Of a DNA stretch of 64,000 nucleotides, positions 22,896-33,560 are shown piece after piece. The stretch comes from Conus ventricosus. Its lineage: Eukaryota; Mollusca; Gastropoda; Neogastropoda; Conidae. The notes under the pieces were generated by a model. That model ran no database searches and had not been told where the DNA came from. It saw only the letters and a list, made by a program, of their open reading frames with translations. The position numbers were made by a program, and so were the translations under genes. The number at the start of each line of letters is the position of its first letter. Within the stretch, counting starts at the first letter, position 1. The stretch lies in NCBI GenBank assembly GCA_018398815.1, contig CM031596.1, positions 59,639,227 through 59,703,226 on the forward strand, given 5' to 3'.

Positions 22896-23935
22896 GGATT
22901 AGCCATACTTTATTTCACTAAAAATTAATCCAGCAGCTAGCCCCCCTAACGTCCACAGATGGTCAGCCATAAACCAGCAACTTTACCTTATGTAGAAAAA
23001 ACCCAACTAACAACACTGCCTATTATCCCGGGGCAGAGCATCAAGCGCTTTGGCAGCTAACTTCTTTAATAAGTTTGCTGATGATGCAATTGTTTTCTAA
23101 TCCAACTTTTACCAGGCTGAGGCGTTGGGGGAGCTACTGGTTCCGGTTGGCGCACTGCCGTTAAAGCATAAACGAGCGAAGAGATAGCAAACCCAACGGC
23201 TGTTAACATACTAAACTATTGTAATCCCCTGTTCCTGAACAGAGTCCTTATTCTTTCTGCTAGGTAGTGTTTTCATAAAGTTTTTCTGTTTATATTTTTC
23301 TCTGATTCTGCTTGTTTGTGATGCTAGCTGCGCTCTGTAGTAGACAGCACTTCTAATCTGGCCGCCCTTTGTGCATTAAATCCTGTATTTTCTGCTGTAT
23401 TTAGCTTTTCTTCTTCCCCAAAATGTTATCATCTGCATCAGCCATTTTTTTTTTTCTTCTTCTATCTCTCTATCCAGCTCACCATGTTTTGCTAAATTGT
23501 TTGTTAGTTCGCCCCTAAATATTGCCCTTTTAAAGCCTTATTAAGTCCCGGATTTCACGCATAGGCAATGGAGAATCGTCAATTGTTTTTAATTTGTGTC
23601 TCCCCTTTAAAAACTTTTCAATTTCTGCTTTAGTTCTTCTGCTCTTCTAATTGATTCATCTGCTTCTTGAGTTAATCTTGAAGAGGAATGTTTTTTTATT
23701 TTAGATTGTGTTGGCAACTCTTGCCCAAAGTTTTGTAAACGACTAACGGCTTCGGCTCTAAGCTCAAAAAGGGTTTAATTTTTTCTGCCTTAGCAATAGG
23801 GAGTTTTCGCCTTATTGTGCTTAGTTTTATAAACTTGTTTGGTTTTGCGTTGAAGTAACTTTTACGCGGTCTCCTGCACCAGTTCTTTATACAAATGCCC
23901 ACCATCTTCCTCAAAATTTTAGGATCAAGCACTCC
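22896..23935 (-). pseudogene. Conserved Polinton membrane-type protein, frameshifted
   Basis: On the minus strand the C-terminal part holds PGIIGSVVSWVFST at about 23033-22990, preceded by AAKALDALP and followed in another frame by ADHLW. This glycine/hydrophobic block is a familiar feature of one protein encoded by many animal Polintons. Upstream there is a second hydrophobic segment, SMLTAVGFAISSLVYALTAV (about 23215-23160), a charged helical region rich in E, K and R, and the N-terminal open part at 23932-23696. The function is unknown; a membrane-active virion component is only a guess. At least four frame breaks are seen. Confidence 0.55.
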
Positions 23936-24550
23936 TGGTAGCTCTGTCCTATGCTTTTATAGAATGATTGAATTCGCTGTTGCAATGTTCTTGACGGGCT
24001 TTAGGGAGTGAAGAACTCTCCTTCTAGTTCCCTTTACGGGCTTTAAGGGTGAAGAACCTTCTCCTATAGGCCTTTTTCGCAATGGGCCTGCTGCCCTTCA
24101 AGCTCTTCTTGCAATGAAGGGCCCAGTTCTGTTTCATCTTCTTCTTCACCAACGGATCAATCGGGCAAAATCTTCATCCCTGTTTTTTTTATATTCTTTT
24201 TTGTTTATAAAAAATGAACTCATACGGTTGTGACCTTGATCCATACAGAAAAAAAGAAGGAACCCCATGGCGTAAAAGGTATAAGGCAGACTGTAATTAG
24301 CGTAAATAAATCCATCAACAGTTGAGCCCGGGCAAACTTTAATATTAAGTTCCCTGATTTTTGGCGCTGACGATGTTAAATGCCAGGCCGCTAAACTTCC
24401 CTTCAAATAGATAATTACATCGGCCAGATCCTAATCTATGTTGTCGCTAATTTGGCAGAGCTATTGGGTTTAAAAATATAGCAATCAAACTGGGAGGTAG
24501 AGAAAGTTTTTTTGTACTAAAGCGGGCAGATATTTTTACCTCTATTCGGA
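23936..24550. other. Polinton interior, unresolved
   Basis: A minus-strand open stretch at 24146-24406 (IRELNIKVCPGSTVDGFIYA in its middle) starts at TTG and shows no family I can name. The rest has stops in all frames. It lies between the divergent minus-strand membrane-type gene and the plus-strand capsid gene, so promoters for both are expected here but none is identified. Confidence 0.4.
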
Positions 24551-24552
24551 CT

Positions 24553-25500
24553 ATGGCTGCTAAAAAAGAAAGAAAGAGAAAGTTTACAGGGAATACAAAG
24601 CCCAAACGGCCCTCAAGCACAGGCTAAAGCGGGGGGTGCCAAAGAACGGGTGTTAAAGATGAGCAGTAGCAGAAGCATTGGCAACAGATTCTGCATCCCT
24701 CTAGAAATTTTTAACTGTTAAAGACGCATATGCCATATTACCAAGGCGCGCTAAAAGGAAAAACTTACTTACGCACTGACATTTAATCCTAGCGGTTTTG
24801 TCGTTCTGTTGAAGACCCTTTAGCTAAATACACAGTCAGCGACATCTCTCTTGAGTTGACGTTGTTACTAACCCCGGACTGGCCAGAACAATCTAACCCA
24901 GTATAAAAGTAAAACGGTTATTTATTATGAAAACGTTATACAAGCCACTACCCGAAAATAGAAATAAGCGGGACACTCTTTGGAACATACATTTAAATCA
25001 TCTCTAAAGTCTTTAAAAGGAATTTTGTTTTTGTTTACTGAAGAAACAACTCCTTTTCAAAGCGAATCAGAAGCGTTTATAAATTTCCAAAAAATTAAGA
25101 AGGTTGACTGTGTAATAAATGGCAATCTGAAACAGTTGTATTCAGGGCGCGGACTTTTACCTCACCAACCTTGATGAAATAAGAAAGTTGTTCGCTGGAG
25201 GTAGGCAAAGGGAAACCTGCAGTTGATCGTGTATGTAAAAACTTCGCCTTTATGATGTAAGACTCGAAGACTATTTTAAAAACCAAATATGGGCTGTGGC
25301 TGGTTTTAGATCCACATTTGACAACGATTGTTTGGAAGTGGAGAAAGGGTAGGGCAAGATGGTATAAAAATAAATATTCACAAGAAAGCAGACGGAAACG
25401 CCCCAATAAAAATGACATTTTTATGGTTTGTGACGTCCTTAAACATTGAAGAAAACAGGCTAAAAGACGCGGCTTATTAAATGTAGAAGAAATAACCAAT
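24553..25500 (+). pseudogene. Polinton major capsid protein (hexon-like), frameshifted
   Basis: Blocks typical of the double-jelly-roll capsid protein of animal Polintons occur in order on the plus strand: KYTVSDISLEL and LTPDWPEQSNPV (about 24820-24900), EISGTLF (about 24960), SLKSLKGILFLFTEETTPFQ (25000-25060), INFQKIKKVDCVINGNLKQL (25075-25135), then RLEDYFKNQIWAVAGFRSTF (25262-25320) and SLNIEENRLKDAA (about 25437-25475). A basic leader starts at the ATG at 24553 (MAAKKERKRKF) and may be a separate core-type protein instead. At least five single-base frame changes separate the blocks. In the family this protein forms the virion shell. The packaging ATPase follows directly, a usual Polinton arrangement. 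Confidence 0.78.
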
Positions 25501-25504
25501 TAAA

Positions 25505-26080
25505 AAACAGATGGATAGCTTGAAGTTTCTTCCTAAAGATCCGCACTGTTCTCTTATCTGCGGGATTACGGGTGTGGGGGAAAAATGTCTTCGTACTTGA
25601 TTTGTTTTCAAACAATATACAGGTTTCATTACGAGCACATTGTTTATTCTGCACAACCATTAAGCAAAAAAAGCTTACAAAGAAAGGAAGTTTTTTGGAC
25701 AGACGATAATATATTTTTAGTTGATCCTAGCGACAAAAATGAGCGACTGTTTAGAACATTACGATAGACTATTTGAGGGAACTGAAACACGTTTATTATT
25801 GATGACGTTTAGCTGAACGAGACATTGTTAAAAAAGAAAAGCTCTGTCAAAGCTGGCCTTTAGTGGACGCCACGCCTTAGTTTCTATGTGGCTCTTAACT
25901 CAAAAATACCAAAGCTGTCTTAAAAGACTTTCGATCGCAGTTTAAAAAAAGGTTTGTATTAAATTTTTTACAAGGACAAAGATAGTTTTGAAGAATGTTT
26001 AATGAAAAGATAAAATAAGGGACAAAGTGAGCAAAAAAAAAAAAAGACCAGTTAGAAAAATCTAAGCACGCTAAGCTATG
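25505..26080 (+). pseudogene. Polinton packaging ATPase (FtsK/HerA type), frameshifted
   Basis: The ATG near 25510 opens MDSLKFLPKDPHCSLICGIT, followed by GVG and a broken Walker A (the lysine-threonine pair sits beyond a frameshift). Then come FHYEHIV, FWTDDNIFLVDPSDKNERLF (25696-25755), a Walker B region with hydrophobics and DD (about 25795-25815), LSKLAFSGRHALVSMWLLTQ (25850-25908) and FEECL (about 25990). The run FSGRH...WLLTQKYQS is diagnostic for the family's sensor region. The enzyme pumps element DNA into capsids. Four or more indels break the frame. Confidence 0.82.
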
Positions 26081-26940
26081 CTTGCGGACTGACCCCCCAG
26101 TTCAATACGTTTGTTGATTGTAGATTGTTATTATTTATTGCTTATAACAATTTGTTTATTATAATTTTAATATTAAAAAGAATGTCTGACGGCCAGAATC
26201 AAAAGCGCAGCTAGCTCCTAAATGCGCTGCAGTAGAGCTAAAAGACCTAGCAGACACAAATGAGTTTGATCTAATAGAGTGCAGGAAATGTTTATGGATT
26301 TGAGTACACGGATGCGGGGCTACAAACGAACAGAAATTGAAGAAAAAAAAACGACAGCAATATCCTGCCCAGAAGAGATAAGAAATTTAAGGGCAAACGA
26401 TTTTGGCAAACATGAATACAAACTTCATAAAGAGAGAATGCTTGGGCGTTGCTTCCTGAAATTGCTTGGAATTTAAAGTTTGAACTGCGAAGCCCTAATG
26501 TATACTTTGAAAAGGAAAACAATTTTAGAAGGCTTTGAATGCAGGCCCTTTCTTGTTAGCCTGGTTCCAGGAACACAAAAGAAAAAACAAATTAAATAAC
26601 TTGGCAGGGTTTTGAATATATGCTACAGAGAAAGAAGTCCTTAGCTGAAGTGGGGGGCGACACCGTCGTTTAGAATTTACCCCAACGCTACAGGCACTAC
26701 CTAGGCAAATGACGATGATTTTTTCGCTTATTTATTACCCTGAGGGAGGGCGATCCTAGTTTGCCAGAACTTACGTTAATCAGAGGCATACAAATAAAGG
26801 CTGAAAACTTGGATGCTCCTCTTAAGCTCGGTATTGCAATTACTAAAAACGGAGACAAAATAAAACCCATGTATCATCTGACAAGGTTACTGTGATGTTT
26901 GACAAAGACAAACTAACAGTACTCGACTTTATTTTCATTA

Positions 26941-27207
26941 TGTGATGGTGTGGAGGGTAAGGGGTGTGCAGGTGAAGACAGGCAGATGGTGAGAAGTGCA
27001 GGAACCAAGGGACAACAGCCAGTCAAGAAGACGCAGTGGACGACGTGGAGTTTTTCTCCTTTTATTTCTCTCCCATGACAAGGAGCTCAAACCAGGAACG
27101 CATTCCTGAGAGCAATCTCTCTCGCCCCACACTCAGCGCACTGAGCGCTCTCTCTGCCTCTCACGCCAGTCGCTCACATCATGGAACTCTAGGGAACACT
27201 GCGTCTT
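26941..27207 (-). repeat. Inverted R-U5 LTR fragment of element B
   Basis: The reverse complement matches the LTR from the GTGTTCCCT block (near 7250 in element A) to the LTR end. It carries an extra stretch of about 100 bases around the AAATAAA region (GAGCGCTCAGTGCGCTGAG and neighbours) that the other LTR copies in this window lack. The break to direct orientation is at about 27202-27207. Confidence 0.85.
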
Positions 27208-27296
27208 CTTGACTGGCTGTTGTCCCTTGGTTCCTGCACTTCTCACCATCTGCCTGTCTTCACCTGCACACCCCTTACCCCTCCACACCATCACAA
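27202..27296 (+). repeat. Direct U5 fragment of element B
   Basis: GCGTCTTCTTGACTGGCTG to CCATCACA repeats the last 95 or so bases of the LTR and is followed by CTGGCGCTGCGAGCAGG, the primer-site region shared with element A. Confidence 0.88.
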
Positions 27297-27364
27297 CTGG
27301 CGCTGCGAGCAGGATCGAAGACAGAAGAGACCAAGGAGACACAGCCCAAGAAGAATTCAGCAGA

Positions 27365-28698
27365 ATGGTACGGAGAAACCAGAAGACACGGGACAACGAA
27401 GGCAACCAGGCTGCAGGTATGGATGGGCAAGGAGGCCAGCCACCCCTAGCAGCACAGCCTTCAGGTCTACGCCCCCACAAGCTACGCAAGTTTTACTGGG
27501 GAGGAAGGTGCAAGGGGATTTCATCAGGGAAGCCACCTTGATGCTGAGGCTTCAACCTATGCCGGATCTCATGGCTGCTGGCTGGCTCCTGAGCGCCTTG
27601 GAGGGCAGAGCGCGGCAGCAGGTTCTGACGATGGAGGCAGAGGAGATAGACTCGCCTGCGAAAATCTTTGCCATCCTGGAGCAGCACTGGGGTGAGCACA
27701 GGGACTCCACTGCCCTTGCTGGAGCATTCTACAAACGCCAGCAAGGTCTGGCAGAGTCGGTGGCTGAATATGCCGCTGCACTGCGGTCCTCTGGACAAAG
27801 ACCAACGCAGCTACAGCCAACACCCTCTCACCGGCCATGCTGAGGGATTCCTTTGTCGACGGGCTGCATCCTCCATCCCTTAGGAGGGACCTGAAGCGGT
27901 TCCTGAGGGAGAAACCAACGACCACTTTTCTGGAAGCAACGCAGGAGGCCCAGCGCTGGATGCGGGAAGACAACACACCCGTACCCATCGTGCAGCAAGT
28001 CGCTGCAGCCGCCAACGCTGATGCCTTCCACCGGCTAGAGACCCAGATTGCCGCCCTCACCAGTGAGACGGCATCTCTGAAGCAACAGCTCAGGGAGCAG
28101 CAACAGTCTGCTGTGGTCGCAGCCCTCCAGACCGGAAATGGAAACCCACCACACCAAACCAGTCCTCGCCAGCCAGAAGACAAAAGGGTCCAACATGCTG
28201 GTGGTGCCAACGCCCGGGCCACAGAGAGGCAGACTGCCCGGCCAAGCAGCAGTACAACCGCCGGAACAAACCCCGTCCCATGGTCAACCGCCAGCAACAG
28301 CACCATGAGCAGCAGCGGCAGGGAAACTTCTAACCCCCGTTGCCACCAATATGCAGGCAGCGGGGGGCAGGAAGAGCACCGGGCTCGCAGGGGATTGCCC
28401 GACAGCTGACATCACTGTCAATGGAATGCCAGTCTCCGCCCTCCTTGACACTGGTAGTGAGGTTACTACCATAACGGAGACCTGGGCTAGACAACATTTG
28501 AGGAACCTGAGGCGAGAGGACTGCCACGTCAAACTGCGGGCAGTAAATGGGGCTGAGGTACCCTACTCTGGCCTCCATCTCGTCGACATGGTGGTCTTCG
28601 GCACCCGCTGCCTCAGTGTCCCCGCTCTGGTCGTCAAGGAACCCACAGACCCGTTTATGCAAGACCGCAAAAGGCGACTGCCGGTTCTGCTGGGTATG
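27365..28698 (+). pseudogene. gag and N-terminal protease of element B
   Basis: The ATG at 27365 corresponds to the one at 101. Capsid blocks (MAAGWLLSALEGRARQQVLT, EHRDSTALAGAFYKRQQGLA) and RRDLKRFLREKPTTTFLEA are again in separate frames. The frame from 27837 stays open for 190 codons, longer than in element A. Protease starts with ALLDTGSEVTTITETWARQH (DTG at about 28447) and, unlike in A, stays open through VNGAEVPYSGLHLVDMVVFG to RKRRLPVLLGM. It then reads into the LTR and stops at about 28750. Confidence 0.82.
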
Positions 28699-28699
28699 A

Positions 28700-30006
28700 G
28701 TAGCCGGGTGCTAACAGTGTATATATTTCTTTTGGTTACCTTTCGTGGATGAAAATGTTTTGTTCGAGAGTTATCTTCCCCTTACCTCCCTTGGTCGAAT
28801 CTCCTTTTTTTATTGTGTAAATTCTTTAAATCATGAATACCTCAGAACCTACATAGTTGTATGTACGTCGCTGAAGTCACAAAAATTAATGTATTTGATT
28901 CATTACAACCGTACTGGGTTGAGAAGCCCATATTTTCTCTAAACTGGTATTTCGCATGAGCAATCTTGGCGCCATTTTCAATTGTCTGTCGAATGAATAT
29001 TGAATAATTCTTGATTTTACAAAAAGTAAGAGGAAAACCGAAGAATTGAAGATGCATGTTAAAAGTAAAGTCCATAAGCTTTCATTTCGTATATCGCATG
29101 CCTATGATCTTTTCTGTACAAGCTTGCGACTATACGAAATGACTGACAGCGCCGGTCCCTTTAGCGAGTCGCCTTCTTTGTTTACTGTCGGAGTTTTTGA
29201 TCCAAATTATCATTCTACAAAATTCAGACTTCCCGATCGAAATCTTGCTAATGACTCCATTTTTGTTATGAATACAACTGAAAATGTGTAGAATTTATTA
29301 TTTAACAGACTGTTTCAACAGAGTATTTTTCATTTGAAAATTGTGTCAGAAGTGGGTGCCGACGGCCCAGCGAGGTGAAAAGTCAGCTGTTTTCTATCAA
29401 ACTTTAAACGCAAAGTTCTCCACTTAGACACTGTCTCGGAAAATGAAGTTTATATGTATGAAAAGAGCGAGATGCCAGCTTTTTATTCATTACAAAATTA
29501 TTTCACGCTGTTTGGTATTTTTCATCGAAATAAAGAAAAATATGACGTAAGCTTGTTAAAAGTGGCTTCACTCTGGACATTAATCAGCAATGATTAAGTA
29601 CAGGAACAAAATTGTCAAATGTGACTTACTGCATTTTATTCCTTGTGTTCTGAGGTTTTCATCGATAGTAAATATGTGTTGATAGTTTGAACGGACAGCG
29701 AGCCAGACAACACTGAAGCTGCCATAGAAAACACAAAATTCTGTTGGTTCCGGCTCGCGAGGCTCGTTTCGTGTCTGGCACCGTATCGCTGGCTCTGCGG
29801 TCCGGTATGTTGTTATAAAAGTAGAGCGTTGTGTGAGAATGGAGCAGTGTTCCCTGATGTGAGCGACTGGCATGGAAGGCAAATAAAAGAGAAAACTCTG
29901 CTTCGTCCACTGCGTCTTCTTGACTGGCTGCTGTCCCTTGGTTCCTGCACTCCTCACCATCTGCCTGTCTTCACGTGCACACCCCTTACCCCTCCACACC
30001 ATCACA
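28700..30006 (+). repeat. 3' LTR of element B
   Basis: It begins GTAGCCGGGTGCTAACAGTG and ends CCATCACA, like 6099-7411. TATAAAA lies at 29814-29820 and AATAAA at 29882-29887. The polypurine tract that should precede it is missing because the deletion joins protease directly to the LTR. Confidence 0.9.
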
Positions 30007-30660
30007 ATTAAGTATGTTGATTTTATGCTTTTACTCAGTTGATGAAGTGCAGCCAGCAGGATTTAAAAGAAGAATATGGACAAGATAATTAAAAAAAATA
30101 ATCTTGTATTAAAAAATGGAGGTTCAATCAGTTTTAGTAGATCAAATAACTGAACATCAAAAAGGAAAAAGAAAGCGACATAGAATAAGTATAGAGTTAC
30201 TGAAAGAAATAAGCTAAAGCTTTAAATACTCTTTCTTATGTAATTACCTGGCTCTCGCCGATAGCTGGTAGTAAGTGCAAGGGTCCTAGTGTTGCTGTTT
30301 ATGCTTACTGGGGCGGAGCGGCAGTCCTCATTAGCATTAGGAGGTCTCGGGTTAGGGTTAGAGTAGGGGCGCCCTGTACTATGAATGTAATCGCTGTTTT
30401 AAAAAAGTTAACTCCTAAAATTACAAAATCACACACCATTGTAGCCCTAGCAATCAGCAAAACATTGTTCAAATAAGATTTACAAAATAAGCAAATCATA
30501 AGGATGGAAAACATTACATACGAAGAATTTCAGAACTTATGGCTGATGTTAGGAATACAGGCGACAAAAAAATAAAACTTTCAAAAGAGTGGAGAAAAGA
30601 CTTTTACCATCAGCGGCAGGTATACACTGATTGCAAATAACAGAACAATGAAAAAACAAA

Positions 30661-33560
30661 CACACGATCAGTTAAACCACCAAATAAGCTAAAAAAAAAA
30701 ATTTTAGGCAAAATAAAATTCTATTTTTTTGTTAACTCACTGTGTTTGGCGGACAACTTGCAAGTCTCATCACGAACAAACATCTTTTAGGGCAGGCTTT
30801 TTAGACGTAGTAAGCACCGCTAGATGAGAGAGATTTTCCTCATAAATTAATATACGGGAGGGCTGTTTTCATACTTCTTTCAACTTCTATACGTCCCTCC
30901 AAAAGGGATCTTGGGGCCTAATTTTAACTTTCCCCTTCTGCCTCCCAGGCGTAAAATATTTTTCTTTTAACCCCAAAGGGGCAAGAGTTTTTTGGCCCCC
31001 CCCTTCACACTCAAAATGCAAATTTTTTTTAATTTTTTGCGTTTACGGTTTAACCTGGCTTTAAAATTCCATTTTTTAGGTGCGATTTGGGGCAACTCCA
31101 AACCCCATTCTGTTTGCGTGCTCTTTATTTCGTAGTGTTTTCGTGCGCCATAATTTCTCTGTAAATTTTAAGGGGGCAAAAAGGGCTTCAGCTAGATTCT
31201 TAAAAAATTTTTTTCACTAGGCTTGGGGATCGAGGGTTTGGGCCCCTTTCCTTAACGAACATATTTTAAAAAAAAACAGCTGTTTTAAGAGCCTTTAAAC
31301 TCTTTTCCATCAACAATTGAATCGCCTGGGATACTTAAATGGGCCTCGCAGTATATTGTTGAAAGCCAAGCCACACTTGACTTTTATCGTTAAGGTTCAG
31401 GTCTTTGTATCTTGAACCCATGTAAAACCTTCAAGCATACTTAACTTTTTTCTTCTAACTTTGTCAGTGGAAGATACGCAAATATCTGGTGGGTATCATT
31501 GGAACTGGTAACAAATTAGGCCTTATTTTTCTTTGGGGGGGGGGGGGAAAAAAATTATTTGCCAATTGCCTGTTTGAAAGCCGCTTTCGCATCTGATTCA
31601 GACCCGGGAGCTTTCTCTTTTTCAATACATTTCCTTCCCAATAGCCCTTTGGGAAAATAATTTTGTACTTTTATTTCCCTAAGAAGGACGTATTTTTTTT
31701 TTATTTTAATTTATTTTTTAGATTTTTTGTGCAAGAATAAGATTTGCCCCCCCCTAGCACCCCAATAAAGCCAATTTCTTTTTTTCTGTTTTTCTTCTGA
31801 GGGGCAAAAAGCAGACAGTTTTTGGCGGTTTGGGGGTGTAAAAACTTCTTTCCCTTCCCTTTTCCTTTTCACAAAAGTTTTCCCCCATTCCCTTTTCCCT
31901 TCATTTAAAAAAATAAGGGGAAAAATTGTCTTTTTTCATGTCCTTTTCCTTGTTTTTTTTTTTTTTCCCCCCCCTAAAGCCCAAAAGTAAGCATTCCCCC
32001 CCAAAAAAAAACTCCCCCCCCTTTTTTTTTTCAAATTTTTTAGAAAATCTTTTTTTAAAATTTTTTTTTTTCCCCCGGGAAAAAAAAAAGTTTTTAACAA
32101 TCCCATAATTAAATTCCTTCCATTCTCTTCCCCTTTAAAAGTGGTTTTTAAAATTTTTTTTTTAACCCCCATTCCTTCAAACCCTAATTCGAAAGGGGTT
32201 CTTTTTTTTAATTTTTTTTTCATTTTTTTTTAAAAAAAAAAATTTAAAAAAAATTTCAAAAACTTTTTTTTTTAACCCCAAAAAATTTTTTTAAAAAAAA
32301 AATACAAATTTTTTTGGGAATTTTCTATTTTCCCCTTTTTTTGGGTTTTTAAAACCTAAAAAGAAGGGTTTTAAAAAAAAACCCCCCAAATAATCAAAAT
32401 TTAACCCAACTTAAAACAGGTTTTTAAAAAAAGGTTTTTTTATTTTTTTAAAAATGGAAAGAGGAACTATTAAGGGGGAAAAACCCCCGGGAAAAAATGC
32501 CAAAAAAATTAAAAACCCTTTGGGGGGAAAAAAAAAGAATATTTTAAAAAGTATTGACAAAATCCCAACAATTTTCTTTAATTAAAAGTTTTGGGAACCC
32601 CCGGGGTAAAAAAAAATAAGTTGGGGAAAAATTTTTCTAATCAAAGGGGGAAATCCCTTATTCAAAAATTTAAAACACTAACAAGACCGTTTTTCAAATC
32701 CCCCAAAACCTTAAACATGTTTTTAAATTTTGGGGTTTTATTTATTAAAAAATTTGGGGGAATACAAAAAAATTAGGGGATCAAAAATTTTCAATAAAAA
32801 AAAAGGTTTAAAAAGGCCCCGGGGGGGGGAAACCCCCGGGGAAGGTAACAAGTAATGTACCGCAAGGGAAAGTTACTAAGCAAAAAATCCGGACGGTTGA
32901 CGTTAAAACTGGCTAAAATGGAACAGACAAAAATCAAACCAATCAGCAAAAAAAAAATTTGTTTTATTACAGCTCTCCCCCAAAAAACACACAATTAAAA
33001 CAACACACAATCAACAACAACACAATCAACAATAAGATGATTTTTTTGTTTTTGGGGCGGTGGGGGGGGTTTTTTTACAACAAAAACTAACACCATCCTA
33101 AAACATACCTAACAAAAAAGCCAAAAAGCCCCCGCAGTAAAAAAAAGAACCAGCCCTGCAACAAAATAACCTCCTGCTGTAGCCCCCATTTTCTATGGAA
33201 TAGTTTTTAAAAACAATAAATTTAAAGAAAACTAGAAAAATAAATTAAGAACTATAAGTACAAGTTAAGTGAGTTATAGAAAAATTTTTTGGGGAAAAAA
33301 AACCCCTAAAAATAATTTTTTAAACCCCAAAAATTAAAAAGGTTTTCCCCTTAAAAATTTAAGGGTCTTGTTTAAGGGTTTTTTTAATTTAAAAGGAAAA
33401 AACAAAAAAGTTTTTTTTTTTGTATTTTATTTTTTAAGGTATTTCAAATGAAAAAAAAGGGTCAATTTTTCGAGTTTTAATTTTCTTTTTTAAAAAGTCC
33501 CAATGTCCTTTTTTTTAAAAGTACATATGAGAATCAGATTGACGTAAGTTCCTTTTGTTT
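30661..33560. other. Polinton interior, homopolymer-dense and unreadable
   Basis: Runs of A, T, C and G of 5-10 bases follow each other almost without break, most densely at 31900-32850. No frame stays open beyond noise. Known gene order suggests it holds the end of the polymerase-side cluster and part of the plus-strand cluster. TTAGGGTTAG at about 30353 is a short telomere-like sequence of two units only. Confidence 0.6.

Larger units (their letters stand above)
26941..30006 (+). mobile_element. Ty3/gypsy element B: inverted U5 end, gag-protease, 3' LTR (deleted pol)
   Basis: The unit begins with an inverted LTR end (TGTGATGGTGTGGAG, reverse complement of the LTR terminus), switches to the same LTR end in direct orientation, and continues through the primer site, gag and protease. 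It then jumps directly into the 3' LTR at about 28700. Reverse transcriptase, RNase H, integrase and the long non-coding tail of element A are missing. A 4-bp direct repeat ATTA flanks the whole (26937-26940 and 30007-30010), so both outer termini are U5 ends and the unit integrated as one piece. It is non-autonomous. Confidence 0.9.
26182..30660 (+). pseudogene. Unassigned Polinton plus-strand gene(s), split by LTR element B
   Basis: Protein-like segments occur at about 26217-26295 (VELKDLADTNEFDLIECRKC), 26400-26530 (NLKFELRSPNVYFEKENNF) and 26765-26935 (LPELTLIRGIQIKAENLDAP, then DKDKLTVLDFIF). The last frame runs to the ATTA at 26937-26940 and seems to resume right after the second ATTA at 30007-30010, so element B lies inside this gene. 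After 30011 further segments are seen near 30300-30420 and 30504-30600 (MENITYEEFQNLWLMLGIQA). I do not recognise the family. A penton-like minor capsid protein would be expected near here but I cannot show it. Confidence 0.42.

Noticed and set aside
30348..30365. Telomere-like TTAGGG sequence
   Set aside because: Only two units are present, too few for an interstitial telomere or a telomere-addition scar.
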